Below, one piece after another: positions 20,405-30,263 of a stretch of 64,000 bases of DNA. Within the stretch, counting starts at the first letter, position 1. Each line of letters opens with the position of its first letter. The notes beneath the pieces are model-generated. The model saw nothing but the letters and a program-made list of their open reading frames with translations, did no database searches and was not told where the DNA came from. This DNA comes from Alphaproteobacteria bacterium (lineage in GTDB: Bacteria; Pseudomonadota; Alphaproteobacteria; Sphingomonadales; Emcibacteraceae): the NCBI GenBank assembly GCA_030428615.1, contig JAUIDN010000013.1, positions 34,792 to 98,791 on the forward strand, written 5' to 3'. The position numbers and the translations under genes were made by a program.

Positions 20405-20716
20405 TTAGACTTCAGTGTAGCCGGGCTGGCAGTCCTCAACTTCAACCGTTACACCATTATGTCGGTAAGTTACTTTCAGCCATTTAGGTACCATTTCATT
20501 ATTAATGTCTTCAATAATTTTTAGTATCATTTCTTCGGGATATTCCCACGAAGCCTGCGCGCGTTCGGTCATATAATTTTTAATCGACCCATGTGCTGCC
20601 ACAAGCTTATCCGGTACCATAACCAATGACACATGCACGGGGTCTGAAATCTCAACCGTTATTTGCCAGTTTTTTCTGCTGTCCGGATTTGAATATGAAA
20701 TGATCGTCGGTGTCAT
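20405..20716 (-). CDS. conserved hypothetical protein, possibly related to QueF-type tunnelling fold
   Basis: I do not firmly recognise this 103-residue protein. It has no signal peptide or membrane segment. The stretch from VPDKLVAAHGSIKNYM through PEEMILKIIEDINNEM to VPKWLKVTYRHNGV resembles, by eye, the order of elements in the nitrile reductase QueF (strand, S-hK-Y helix, long helix, D/P-KWL strand). The catalytic Cys/Asp of QueF is not evident. Its start abuts the stop of the large FliK-like gene upstream, so they are probably cotranscribed. Function unknown; the fold suggestion is weak. Confidence 0.45.
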   Translation of the reverse strand: MTPTIISYSNPDSRKNWQITVEISDPVHVSLVMVPDKLVAAHGSIKNYMTERAQASWEYPEEMILKIIEDINNEMVPKWLKVTYRHNGVTVEVEDCQPGYTEV

Positions 20717-22999
20717 CTAGATTTTCTTCTCAAAATTTGCTTTATGTGTCATGGTTTCGATCATCTTTGATACCGATAAGTCTGCGGGGGCATTATCAAT
20801 GATGACCAGTTCGCCGCTAAAATTGGCATTTTCCAATGCGGTGCTGAATTGGCGTGACAGTTTGGTTTTTGTTGCATACGGCATCGTATCAGCAGATTTA
20901 AGGATAATATCCAGACGCGTTTGCTTTAAAAGTCCGTCAATCAGGACTTTTCCGAACTGGCTGAAGCTGACTTCCAGCATAAACCGAGTTGCGCTGACTG
21001 TTTTATCATCGTTTTGTCCGCTCTTGTCTTTTTCGCCTTTTTTTTCGTCCACAATCTGCTTTGTAATCATCGGTACAGCTGTCACATCGCTACCCGATTG
21101 AAACGGAATCAAAAGCGGGCGCCATTCTCCGGCGCGGCTCTCGGCACCAAGCCGGGAAATTCTTGTAAAGTCGTGATCAATCCGGTCTAAAGTCCGACCG
21201 GCACCCAGCTGTTTTAATTTTGTGGTAACATCCGGCCCAAGCCACGTCCTGGCTGGTGTAGATGATTTAATGGCGCTGAGGAAAAAGAATATGGTGCTTG
21301 TTATTTGTTCCGGGCTTAACATATTCGGTATCCTACTGGAAAAAGCGGCGGCAGCGCCCATGGACGCGGTGGTGGTTAGAGCGCTCATTGCAAGACTGAT
21401 GCTGGCCCAATCTTCCGTTAACTGATCAAGCGGTTGAGGAAAGAATTGATCAATTTTATCATGAAGCGTCTGTGAAATTGTGGTGGTTGGGGTGCCAGCC
21501 GTTTCCTGGCTTGTTGATGTGGCTTCGCGGGTGGTGGTATCATTTTCTGATGTGTCTAATGTCATGGAAGGATCTACCGTGAAACTTACGATAGTTCCTG
21601 CGACAAGAGGGGTGTTGCTTTGGAATTTAAGCACCGACGTTGGCGTTGCCAGATAATATGTCTTTCCGGTTGACTGCGCGTTATCGGTAGAATTACTAAA
21701 TACACGTGCGCTGTTTTTCTGGCTGTAGGGCGTGGCGGAGGCGACGGGCTGTGAAATTTGCTCCACGCGTTCCGTTTGCACGTTCGTCTGTCTCGCATCA
21801 ATAATAATTCCTGAAATAACAGCTTCCGGTGCAATATCTGCCCGCTCTGTACGGGCTGCTTGGGGGGTCTGATTTGTAGCATCGTTTTTCGGCAAGTTTG
21901 CTTCCTGAACATTTGTCGAAGCATTATTGGCAATTGCCTGGGTGCTTAACTCCAATGGCACCGTATCCTGTTTTGGCAAAGTCTGCGTGGTGTTGCTTTC
22001 GGGCACTGCGATGGCAGCAATATTTATATTTAAATACTGCCCACGCTCCACGTGATCAAGAGGCGTCGTAGAAGTGAGTTCCTTTATAACCGCTTCCGGC
22101 AGTCCTGCTGGGAACGGAATGGGGGCTTGCGGGACGGTTTTTATAACCTGAACATTGATATTTTTTCCCAAAATCTGGTTCAGGGCGATTTCCTGTGTGC
22201 CCGGATGCTGTGCACCTTTAAGCAGTGTCTGTGAAGAGCTCACTTCCTGAATAAAGACGTTGGATGAGACGCGTTGCGGGCTTTGGAGTAATGATTTATC
22301 GGGCTGTTCATTCTGGTGTTTATAGACAGTATAATTGGGAGATGACGTGGGCAAGGGAAGATTGTCCAACTTGTCACCGATTTCGCGGGCAATCCGTTCT
22401 GCCCTGTAGAGGGTTGTGGCCTGATATTGCGATTTGATATCTTCAATCGGTCCATGCGTATTCGGCAGTGCTGCTGCAGGGGCAATGTTCGTCGGTGGTT
22501 GATGGCTAAGTTCGGTTAATGTTAATGAAACCGGAATGTGAACCAATCTTGTGGTTTCATTTTCGCCCGAAACAGTTTTGATGATTTCCGCTTTAATTTC
22601 CTTATCGACTGTGAGTACCCTAATATCCAACGGCTCTTCTTTTTGCAGTTTTTTAAATTCCTCAACCTGATTTTTATCTAATTGGCTTCTGTCAACCTCA
22701 ACTAAATATGTTCCGAGTTCTGAACTCACTATCGTCCGACCATCTGCATCATGGCCACTGACCGCCGCTTCAAATGAACTGCCGGAATCTAGTTTTGATA
22801 ATGTTGAAGCCAACGTTACCGCTGGATCATGATGGGATACCTGCTTTTCCTGTTCTATTTCAGTGGTCTTTTTGCCCGCATGCTGCTCAGCGGATTGGTT
22901 GTTTGAAGTGTTTTGGTCTGAGGCCGCATTGAGCCGGCTGACACGGGTATTTGAATCCTGTGTCTGAACATCCGGTGGTGGTTGCGTAATTTCACTCAT
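20717..22999 (-). CDS. large FliK-like (hook-length control) protein
   Basis: The 760-residue protein is mostly low-complexity, rich in Gln, Thr, Asn, Ser and Pro, and likely disordered. A folded C-terminal part (from about residue 650) contains FMLEVSFSQFGKVLIDGLL and TRLDIILKSADTMPYATKTK, which resembles the flagellar hook-length control domain pattern. Similar proteins sit next to flhG in alphaproteobacterial flagellar clusters. A second, clearer FliK lies at 36027-37856, so this may be a paralogue with a different role. It is upstream of the 103-residue hypothetical gene and downstream of flhG. Assignment moderate. Confidence 0.5.
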   Translation of the reverse strand: MSEITQPPPDVQTQDSNTRVSRLNAASDQNTSNNQSAEQHAGKKTTEIEQEKQVSHHDPAVTLASTLSKLDSGSSFEAAVSGHDADGRTIVSSELGTYLVEVDRSQLDKNQVEEFKKLQKEEPLDIRVLTVDKEIKAEIIKTVSGENETTRLVHIPVSLTLTELSHQPPTNIAPAAALPNTHGPIEDIKSQYQATTLYRAERIAREIGDKLDNLPLPTSSPNYTVYKHQNEQPDKSLLQSPQRVSSNVFIQEVSSSQTLLKGAQHPGTQEIALNQILGKNINVQVIKTVPQAPIPFPAGLPEAVIKELTSTTPLDHVERGQYLNINIAAIAVPESNTTQTLPKQDTVPLELSTQAIANNASTNVQEANLPKNDATNQTPQAARTERADIAPEAVISGIIIDARQTNVQTERVEQISQPVASATPYSQKNSARVFSNSTDNAQSTGKTYYLATPTSVLKFQSNTPLVAGTIVSFTVDPSMTLDTSENDTTTREATSTSQETAGTPTTTISQTLHDKIDQFFPQPLDQLTEDWASISLAMSALTTTASMGAAAAFSSRIPNMLSPEQITSTIFFFLSAIKSSTPARTWLGPDVTTKLKQLGAGRTLDRIDHDFTRISRLGAESRAGEWRPLLIPFQSGSDVTAVPMITKQIVDEKKGEKDKSGQNDDKTVSATRFMLEVSFSQFGKVLIDGLLKQTRLDIILKSADTMPYATKTKLSRQFSTALENANFSGELVIIDNAPADLSVSKMIETMTHKANFEKKI

Positions 23000-23048
23000 C
23001 TTATTTATCCAAAGTAAGTGAAGGTTTATCTGTGAATTCTACAACAGA

Positions 23049-23819
23049 TTACAGCTTCTTAGCAATTTCAATGACGTTCTCTCCGGCTTTGCACTGCGGA
23101 TAACGACTTAATAACGGTAACTGCGCCCGTATTGCATCAGCGACATGTTTATCCCGCGCAATAACACCCAGTAATTTTGGCGATATATTCAGGAAATTCT
23201 GGCAGACCTTTTGAATTTTATCAAAAGCGCGTCTGCCCTCGTTCTGATCTTCTGCCATATTCACAACAATCTGGATCTCGGCATCGTTATTTCTCATGTT
23301 ATGCAGTTTAATAAACGCATAGGCATCGGTAAGCGATGTCGGGTCTGCGGTGATGACAACAATCACTTTGTCTGAAGCGCGGGCAAGCGTCATTACTGAA
23401 TTTTCAACACCGGCGCCAAGGTCCATCACTGTATAATCATATTCCTGTGCCAGATTGCAGATACGCGCCGCCAGATCAATAAGCCGTTCCATTTTGAGCG
23501 ATGCCAGCGCGCCGCTTCCCGACTGTCCCGAGATGACGTCAAAATTTAGCCCTGATTGGGACTTCGTATATATAGCGTTATCAAGTGTAATTTCGTTGGA
23601 TATAACCTGACCGAGATCATGTTCCGGCATCAGGCCTAACTGAATATCCACATTGGCAAGACCAAAATCACAGTCAAAAAGAAGTGTTTTTTTACCTTTC
23701 TGGGACAGGGCGTGGCATAGTGTTGCCGCAAACCATGTTTTTCCAACACCACCTTTACCGGAAGCAACAGTGATGAGATTCTGGGCCAAACCGGCGGGGC
23801 TATTTGTGGAATTATTCAT
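23049..23819 (-). CDS. flhG: flagellar number regulator FlhG (MinD/ParA-type ATPase)
   Basis: FlhG limits flagellar number and partners with FlhF. The protein has the deviant Walker A of MinD-type ATPases (TVASGKGGVGKTWFAATLCH), the Walker A' region LLFDCDFGLANVDIQLGL, and DYTVMDLGAGVENSV. I choose the ATG at 23819 (MNNSTN), which overlaps the flhF stop by eight bases; an in-frame ATG at 23837 would add six residues. It is coupled to flhF. Confidence 0.9.
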   Translation of the reverse strand: MNNSTNSPAGLAQNLITVASGKGGVGKTWFAATLCHALSQKGKKTLLFDCDFGLANVDIQLGLMPEHDLGQVISNEITLDNAIYTKSQSGLNFDVISGQSGSGALASLKMERLIDLAARICNLAQEYDYTVMDLGAGVENSVMTLARASDKVIVVITADPTSLTDAYAFIKLHNMRNNDAEIQIVVNMAEDQNEGRRAFDKIQKVCQNFLNISPKLLGVIARDKHVADAIRAQLPLLSRYPQCKAGENVIEIAKKL

Positions 23820-24855
23820 CTTTCTTTTCTCTTTCAAAGGTAAATTTCTTCTTTTCCGGTATTCTGGTGAGCAATTTTGCCAGTTTTAAGGCATCTAGTT
23901 GTTCAATACCGTCGCCCAGATAGGGGGTGATGCCAACACCTGCGAAAGACATTTTTCCATTTTCGGCGATGGTGAGCATGCTTGCATAACGGCGGGCAAC
24001 ATCAATTTTAGTCGTGATAAATCTTTTTACACCAAGTGCGGCATATGTTTCACTTATTTCTCTTGCTTCATAGGGGTCAATTCCCGCAGAGGTCACTAAA
24101 ATTGCTTCCACATCGGTATTGGCCAGAAAATCATGGAGGTCAGACATTTCACGGGTACTGTATGGGTTATAACCCATGGTATCAATCAGGATTATTTCGT
24201 TGTTTTTTTTCGCATTTTTTATAGCTATCGCTAGGTCATCTGGTTTTTCTGCTTCGGTCAGATTAATTTTCAGAACGCTTGCATAACCTTCAAGCTGCGC
24301 AAGGCCTCCCGTCCGGTAGACATCCGTGCTGATTAAATGAACTGTTTTTCCGCTTAAAATAAAATGGCTGGCAATCTTCGCGGTGGTTATGGTTTTGCCG
24401 GCACCAGGTGGCCCGATCAACATTATCGGACGAGCAGGAATGCTATCAGTGATCGGCTCAAAGTGATACATGCTATCCAGGGCGGAAGCGAGGGTCAGTT
24501 CCGGTGTTTCACATTCAAGCGATTGTCCAAGATCCAGTAATTTCAGCTTTATACTGTCGGCAAGCCCGTGATGACTTAAACTTGAAACCAGATCAAGTGT
24601 TTCATGGGCCAGAAATTCTTCCTCAAGTTCGCGGAGTGATTTTTTTATTGGCGCAGATACCGGTTTGGGCGCCGGATTTTTATGAGGATTTATTCTCGGG
24701 GCAGGAGCTTCAATCGCGGCAGTAACTTTGACCGTTTTGGTGCCAGCGATTTCCTGTTCAGTAGTATCAATGATGACCGCATCATCGCCAAGTGATTTAC
24801 GAACATTTTTTAAAGCTTCTTCCATGCTTGGCGCACTAAAGATCTTAAGCTTCAT
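23812..24855 (-). CDS. flhF: flagellar placement GTPase FlhF
   Basis: FlhF is an SRP-type GTPase that sets the polar site of flagellar assembly. The 347-residue protein starts MKLKIFSAPSMEEALKNVR, typical of FlhF. The NG domain follows, with IMLIGPPGAGKTITTAKIAS, the DVYRTGGLAQLEGY segment, ILIDTMGYNP and ITTKIDVARRYASML. The order flhA-flhF-flhG is the usual one. Its presence suggests polar flagellation. Confidence 0.93.
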   Translation of the reverse strand: MKLKIFSAPSMEEALKNVRKSLGDDAVIIDTTEQEIAGTKTVKVTAAIEAPAPRINPHKNPAPKPVSAPIKKSLRELEEEFLAHETLDLVSSLSHHGLADSIKLKLLDLGQSLECETPELTLASALDSMYHFEPITDSIPARPIMLIGPPGAGKTITTAKIASHFILSGKTVHLISTDVYRTGGLAQLEGYASVLKINLTEAEKPDDLAIAIKNAKKNNEIILIDTMGYNPYSTREMSDLHDFLANTDVEAILVTSAGIDPYEAREISETYAALGVKRFITTKIDVARRYASMLTIAENGKMSFAGVGITPYLGDGIEQLDALKLAKLLTRIPEKKKFTFEREKKDE

Positions 24856-24935
24856 TGGTTAAGTCCCGATTTTATTTCAATATATTTTTATCTTATAGCA
24901 ACAATAAAAGAAAAAAGCACCAAATCTGTATCTGA

Positions 24936-27032
24936 TTAAATCTGCCCTAAAGTCTTAATTTTTATCTTAGGATGTATTTCGTTTTGTGACAGAACAACGG
25001 TGGCGGGGCGGAACCGTTCAATGATGGATCTTACGTATGGTCTGATCATTGGACTGGTTAAAAGGACCGGCAATTCTCCCGAATGCGCCTGATCTTCGAA
25101 GGTCATGCGAACCAGACCGATAAATTCCTGAAGTTGGCTTGGTGCCATCGCGAGCTGTTTTTCTTCGCCGTTGCCAACAAGACTTTCGATAAAATTCTGT
25201 TCCCATTCCGGAGATAGACTAATCAACGAGATAATGCCGTCTGCATCGGCATTTTCGTGGCTGATCTGACGCGCTAGGCGCGTACGGACGTGTTCTGTGA
25301 CCATGACAATATTTTGTGTATATCCGCTTGCTTCAGAAATTCCTTCCATAATGGTTGGAAGATCTCTTATTGAAATGCGTTCAGATAGAAGATTTTGCAA
25401 AATACGTTGAACGCCGCTTTGCGAAATTTGAGAAGGGATGAGATCGGAAACCAGCTTCTGATGTTCACTCGGTAAATCGTCAAGTAGTTTTTGAACCTCT
25501 GCATATGAAAGAAGTTCCGACATATTATCTTTGATGACCTCAGTTATATGTGTTGTGATAACAGTTGATGCATCTACAACCGTATATCCCCTGAAGGATG
25601 CTTCTTCCTTCATGCTGCTATCGACCCAGACAGCTGGTAGGCCAAAGGCGGGTTCTGTGGTCGCTTCACCCTGTAGAGCAACTTCCTCCCCGCGCGGGTC
25701 CATGACCATAAGCATATTGGGGCGGATATCTCCGCGCCCGCTTTCTGTTTCCTTCAGGCGAATAACATACGTGTTCGCCGGAAGCTGCATATTATCAAGA
25801 ATTCTGACCGAGGGCATAACAAAACCCATTTCGGACGCCATTTGCCGCCTCAATGCTTTAATCTGGTCAGTTAACCGTACACCGCTCTCATCGTTTATAA
25901 GCGAGAGAAGGCTGTAACCGAGTTCAAGTCGAATGGGGTCAATAGCCAGTGCAGTTGTTATTGGCTCTTCAACGGGTGCCGCCTGTTGTGCCTGATCTTC
26001 AATGGCAATTGTTTCGGCAACCCGCTCCTCTTCCACTTTTTTGCGCGAAACTGTTGTCCCGACAATGGTCAGCAATACTGAAAATAGGGCAAAAGGAAAG
26101 AAGGGAATCCCCGGAAGCCATGCCAGGCAAAATAGCAGACCGGCCGTGACGAATATGGCCCTTGGGCGATCGGAGAGTTGTCCGAATAAAGCATCGTTTG
26201 TTTTACCAGTGATCCCGGCTTTGGTGATTAACAGGCCAGCAGCTGTAGAGACGATCAAAGCGGGAATTTGGCTAACCAACCCGTCACCGATTGTAAGCAG
26301 CGTATATGCGTTTGCAGCATCACCAAAGGACATATTGTTTTGCGCAACCCCAATGATAATACCGCCAATAATATTAATGAAGGTGATCAGTAGTCCGGCA
26401 ACCGCGTCTCCGCGTACGAATTTTGACGCACCGTCCATCGCACCGAAAAAAGTGCTTTCACTTTCCAGATCTTTTCTACGCGTTCTGGCTTGGTCCTCGT
26501 CGATAAGACCTGATGACAGGTCGGCGTCAATCGCCATTTGTTTACCCGGCATGGCATCAAGGCTAAATCGTGCTGCGACTTCGGCTATTCTGCCGGATCC
26601 TTTTGTGATGACCATAAAGTTGACGATAAGAAGGATGATAAAAACGATAATACCAATGACGTAATTTCCGCCCATGACGAAAGAACCAAACGCGGAGATC
26701 ACATTACCCGCGGCATCCGGTCCGGTGTGCCCCTCTGTCAAAATCAGCCTGGTGGATGCCAGGTTGAGGGATAATCGGAGCATCGTAGATATGAGAAGAA
26801 CCGTTGGGAATGCATTAAATTCAAGCGGTTTTTCAACAAATAGGCAGGTCATCAGAACCATTATTGAAAATGTAATTGATATAGTAAGACAAATATCCAG
26901 CAACCAAGGCGGCATGGGTAAAATCAATACGATCAATATGCAGATAACGCCAAGCGCCATAACGATGTCTGACCGACCAGTAAATAGGCCGGCAAAGCCG
27001 CCAGTAGCATTATTTGCGGATGTATCGCTCAT
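24936..27032 (-). CDS. flhA: flagellar export gate protein FlhA
   Basis: FlhA is the large inner-membrane component of the flagellar export gate. The 698-residue protein has about eight N-terminal membrane helices, the FHIPEP-like segment with RFSLDAMPGKQMAIDADLSS, and a large cytoplasmic domain from about residue 340 that docks chaperone-substrate complexes. It ends KIKIKTLGQI. flbD lies upstream and flhF downstream on the same strand. Confidence 0.96.
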   Translation of the reverse strand: MSDTSANNATGGFAGLFTGRSDIVMALGVICILIVLILPMPPWLLDICLTISITFSIMVLMTCLFVEKPLEFNAFPTVLLISTMLRLSLNLASTRLILTEGHTGPDAAGNVISAFGSFVMGGNYVIGIIVFIILLIVNFMVITKGSGRIAEVAARFSLDAMPGKQMAIDADLSSGLIDEDQARTRRKDLESESTFFGAMDGASKFVRGDAVAGLLITFINIIGGIIIGVAQNNMSFGDAANAYTLLTIGDGLVSQIPALIVSTAAGLLITKAGITGKTNDALFGQLSDRPRAIFVTAGLLFCLAWLPGIPFFPFALFSVLLTIVGTTVSRKKVEEERVAETIAIEDQAQQAAPVEEPITTALAIDPIRLELGYSLLSLINDESGVRLTDQIKALRRQMASEMGFVMPSVRILDNMQLPANTYVIRLKETESGRGDIRPNMLMVMDPRGEEVALQGEATTEPAFGLPAVWVDSSMKEEASFRGYTVVDASTVITTHITEVIKDNMSELLSYAEVQKLLDDLPSEHQKLVSDLIPSQISQSGVQRILQNLLSERISIRDLPTIMEGISEASGYTQNIVMVTEHVRTRLARQISHENADADGIISLISLSPEWEQNFIESLVGNGEEKQLAMAPSQLQEFIGLVRMTFEDQAHSGELPVLLTSPMIRPYVRSIIERFRPATVVLSQNEIHPKIKIKTLGQI

Positions 27033-27052
27033 TTAATTTAATTGTTCCCACA

Positions 27053-28420
27053 TCAAAGTGAATTTGGCTGCCCGTCACCGGGGCCTGGTACATTTACGCC
27101 TTCTGACATATAAATGTTTAGTTTGTTTCGTAGTGTTCTGATCGAAATGCCAAGAATATTTGCTGCATGGGTCCGGTTTCCAAGGCAGTGTTTCAAAGTG
27201 TCAATGATCAAATCGCGCTCTACGTCGGAAACTGTTTTCCCGACCATGCTGGAAGATGACAAGGGTTCGGAGCCATCGGGCGAATTGCCTTTTTGCGTTT
27301 GGCTTTGAATTTCGACATGGGGCTTACCATCAGGCAGCAATATGTCATTTTTTCTAATTTTGTTGCCAACCGTCAGGAGCACTGCGCGGTGGAGGGTGTT
27401 TTCCAGCTCCCTGACATTGCCAGGCCAATTATGGTTGATAAGAACCTGCATTGCATCATCAGATATTTCTTTTTCTTCAATTGCATTAAATTCTGCGTAT
27501 TTTTTTGCGAAATGTTTGCATAATACTCTTATATCTTCCGGTCGCTCCCTTAGCGGTGGTATATTAAGGTTAACGACATTAAGCCTGAAATGAAGGTCTT
27601 CGCGAAAACGCCCGGCCTTTACTTCTTCCTGCAAATCGCGGTTCGATGTTGCCAGAATTCTGATGTTTACTTTAACCGGGCCACTTCCGCCCACACGGTC
27701 AATCTCACGCTCCTGAATGGCACGCAGCAACTTTGCCTGAAGCCGGGTGTCCATCTCACTGATTTCATCGAGAAATAATGTCCCACCGTCCGCTTCTTCA
27801 AATTTACCAACCCGCCTTGCGACAGCGCCGGTAAACGATCCCTTTTCATGGCCGAAAAGTTCTGATTCGAGCAGGTTTTCCGGGATTGCGGCGCAGTTCA
27901 CGCTGATAAATGGCTTATTTGCACGGCGGCTCTTGTTATGAACATATCGGGCCATAACTTCTTTACCGGTGCCGGATTCACCAGTGATCATAATACTTGC
28001 TTCACTTGGTGCGACTTGATCAGCAAGAGTTACGACCTTCATCATTACCCGGTCACGATATATAAATTCATGCTCATCCGCGGATATTGCTGTTAAGACT
28101 GCGGCGATAAGTTCCGGATCTGGAGGAAGAGGGATATATTCTTTGGCGCCTGAGCGGATAGCCGCTACCGCGGCATCAGAATCATTTCCAACGCCACAGG
28201 CTACAACGGGGGTTGAGATACGTTCTGATTCAAGCTGGCTGATAAGGCTTTTAATGTCCAGTTTGACATCAACCATCAACAGGTCAGCTCCTTTTGAACG
28301 CACTATTTGAAGTGCAGTTTCTTCATCTGGAGCATGAGTGACTTTAGCGCCATTATTAATGGCGATTTTTGACGCCGTACTTAATTGATCCTGCAGGGAT
28401 CCGACAATAATAAGGCGCAT
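27053..28420 (-). CDS. flbD: sigma-54-dependent flagellar activator FlbD
   Basis: FlbD activates late flagellar genes with sigma-54. The 455-residue protein has a degenerate receiver-like N-terminus ([14 protein letters not shown], residues 1-120), the AAA+ domain with [19 protein letters not shown], the GAFTGA loop as GSFTGA, Walker [12 protein letters not shown], and a Fis-type helix-turn-helix at the C-terminus ([18 protein letters not shown]). Two sigma-54-type promoters in the fliK/flgK gap are likely targets. Confidence 0.9.
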   Translation of the reverse strand: MRLIIVGSLQDQLSTASKIAINNGAKVTHAPDEETALQIVRSKGADLLMVDVKLDIKSLISQLESERISTPVVACGVGNDSDAAVAAIRSGAKEYIPLPPDPELIAAVLTAISADEHEFIYRDRVMMKVVTLADQVAPSEASIMITGESGTGKEVMARYVHNKSRRANKPFISVNCAAIPENLLESELFGHEKGSFTGAVARRVGKFEEADGGTLFLDEISEMDTRLQAKLLRAIQEREIDRVGGSGPVKVNIRILATSNRDLQEEVKAGRFREDLHFRLNVVNLNIPPLRERPEDIRVLCKHFAKKYAEFNAIEEKEISDDAMQVLINHNWPGNVRELENTLHRAVLLTVGNKIRKNDILLPDGKPHVEIQSQTQKGNSPDGSEPLSSSSMVGKTVSDVERDLIIDTLKHCLGNRTHAANILGISIRTLRNKLNIYMSEGVNVPGPGDGQPNSL

Positions 28421-28438
28421 TAAAATATTCCTGTTCTG

Positions 28439-29200
28439 TTACTCAAAATATGTGATCCTTTGATATTGCGGGAGCATGGCATTTAACTGAACTTCAAGTC
28501 GTCGTGGGTTTTCTTCCCGACCGATTGAAAGAACGCCAACCATATAAAGGGAATTCATAACTGACTCGTTCTGGTAATTTCGTTCTGCTTTACTCGCCAG
28601 TGGCAGCAAAATCATGTGGGCAAGAACAGCCCCATAAAATGTTGTCAACAGTGCGACCTGCATGGCCGGACCAATAGTGCTCGGATCACTCAGATTACCA
28701 AGCATTTGTACCAGCCCGATAAGCGTACCGATCAGGCCCATAGCAGGGGCGACTTCAGCAGCACGACGCAACAAATCAACACTTTTTGATTGTATACTCT
28801 GCGTGTAATTAATTTCATTTTGCATAATTTTTTCAATGTCGTCGGGCTTGGTGCCATCGACGGTTAAATTGAGCCCTTTCTGCAAAAACGGCTCGTGATG
28901 TAATCCCTTAGCCACATTTGCCATTGAAAGTATGCCTTCTGATCTGGCTTTTTCCGCGATCTGGATCATTGAGACACCAACATCACGAGGATTATGCGGT
29001 TGATAAGCCAGCATTCTGAAAAGTGCACCCGGAATATTCATAAGATCTTTTATTGAGAAGCTTACGACCGTTATCGCTATTGTGCCTGCCACAACGATTA
29101 AAATCGAAGGCGGATTTAAAAATGCCAATGGGGAGCCGCCAATGATAATAGCAGATATCACAAGGATAAAACCCAGAACGATGCCAAGAAGTGTAATCAA
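28439..29200 (-). CDS. motA: MotA/PomA-type flagellar stator subunit
   Basis: This 253-residue membrane protein has two N-terminal and two C-terminal hydrophobic segments around a cytoplasmic loop, as in MotA/PomA. GAPAMGLIGTLIGLV-like sequence is visible (APAMGLIGTLIGLVQML), as is the MotA-type C-terminus with LSIGREENPRRLE. The start is TTG, preceded by AGGTG. It lies eight bases after fliN. The partner subunit MotB/PomB is not adjacent, so the stator must be completed by a gene elsewhere. Which ion it uses cannot be told. Confidence 0.87.
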   Translation of the reverse strand: MITLLGIVLGFILVISAIIIGGSPLAFLNPPSILIVVAGTIAITVVSFSIKDLMNIPGALFRMLAYQPHNPRDVGVSMIQIAEKARSEGILSMANVAKGLHHEPFLQKGLNLTVDGTKPDDIEKIMQNEINYTQSIQSKSVDLLRRAAEVAPAMGLIGTLIGLVQMLGNLSDPSTIGPAMQVALLTTFYGAVLAHMILLPLASKAERNYQNESVMNSLYMVGVLSIGREENPRRLEVQLNAMLPQYQRITYFE

Positions 29201-29208
29201 AATATCAC

Positions 29209-29547
29209 CTAGTCTTCTACTTTAATAATTTCCGTCATGGTTATCCCGAGTTTTTCTTCTACTAAAACAACTTCACCACGGGCTACTAACCGGTTATTTA
29301 CGAAAATATCAACGGCTTCACCTACTTTACGATCAAGTTCAAGAACGGCCCCTGGGCCCAGCTGCAATAACTTGGAAACCTGTAAATTTGTTTTGCCAAG
29401 CACTGCAGAAACTCTGACGGGAACATCGTAAATTGCCTCCAGACTGCTTTCTCCGGGTGGACCTCCGCCGTTCGAAGAACCTTCCGCTGGTTCACTTTGT
29501 TCCTCTAATTCTTGCCAGTCGACATTTTCTGTATCAGACATTAGCAT
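29209..29547 (-). CDS. fliN: flagellar motor switch protein FliN
   Basis: FliN forms the lower C-ring of the flagellar switch. The 112-residue protein has an acidic, Gly-rich N-terminal tail and the SpoA domain from about residue 38 (AIYDVPVRVSAVLGKTNLQV, LGPGAVLELDRKVGEAVDIF, VNNRLVARGEVVLVEEKLGI), the family signature. Two in-frame ATGs two codons apart could serve as start; AAGGA precedes both. fliM is absent here. Confidence 0.93.
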   Translation of the reverse strand: MLMSDTENVDWQELEEQSEPAEGSSNGGGPPGESSLEAIYDVPVRVSAVLGKTNLQVSKLLQLGPGAVLELDRKVGEAVDIFVNNRLVARGEVVLVEEKLGITMTEIIKVED

Positions 29548-29610
29548 TTTGTCCTTAATTTTTAGTTATCTATAGCAATATTGCTCTTTATTTTACTCAA
29601 TGACTATTAA

Positions 29611-30255
29611 TCAGATACCGGTGCTTGCATCAGGGTCTGGCTGTACAGGCATTTTTCCTTGGTTTATAATCGGTGCATCAATGAAAAGTCGCACCGCTTC
29701 TTCGATTGATTTCATGAGTTCGTCAAAATCACGCTCGGCCCCGCCGTCAATCCATTCTACCCTGCAATCACTTATATTTGACATTGTTTCGCTGATCAGA
29801 ACAATCTGACCATTATAGTCGCTCGCTGTTTGGATAGCGTCTATTTTTTTACGCAGTAATGGCAGCATTTTTTCGTCAACACGGATAACCATCCGTGGCT
29901 CAAGAGGGTTGTTTCTAAGACATTCCTGTACAAGATTTTCGATCTCACTTAATGGCTTGTCTGCAACAATTGCTGGGGCAAGTTTTTGAATGACTGCCAA
30001 GACAAGTGAAGCGGTGTTTTTTTCCATTGAAGCGATTTGTTCTTCATGTCGGGAGACGATTGTTGTCAGGGCACCGAGAATGTTTTCTAAAATTACTTCG
30101 CAGCTTTTTTCCAGGGATTGAAGTGCTTCTGCCTGTCCTTCCGCCTTTCCCTCCTCAAAGGCGTCCTCACTCAGCTTCCTCATCTTTGAGCTGTAAGTGA
30201 GGCCCGTTCCATCTGAAGAAAAGTCGTCGTCGAATGTGAATTTAACTGATTCCAT
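29611..30255 (-). CDS. fliH: flagellar assembly protein FliH
   Basis: FliH regulates the export ATPase FliI. The 214-residue protein has an N-terminal region followed by a Glu/Ala/Gln-rich helix (AFEEGKAEGQAEALQSLEKS) typical of FliH/HrpE, and a C-terminal domain with RVDEKMLPLLRKKIDA and SDCRVEWIDGGAERDFDELM. Position between fliG and fliN agrees. Confidence 0.85.
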   Translation of the reverse strand: MESVKFTFDDDFSSDGTGLTYSSKMRKLSEDAFEEGKAEGQAEALQSLEKSCEVILENILGALTTIVSRHEEQIASMEKNTASLVLAVIQKLAPAIVADKPLSEIENLVQECLRNNPLEPRMVIRVDEKMLPLLRKKIDAIQTASDYNGQIVLISETMSNISDCRVEWIDGGAERDFDELMKSIEEAVRLFIDAPIINQGKMPVQPDPDASTGI

Positions 30256-30263
30256 AATTATTC

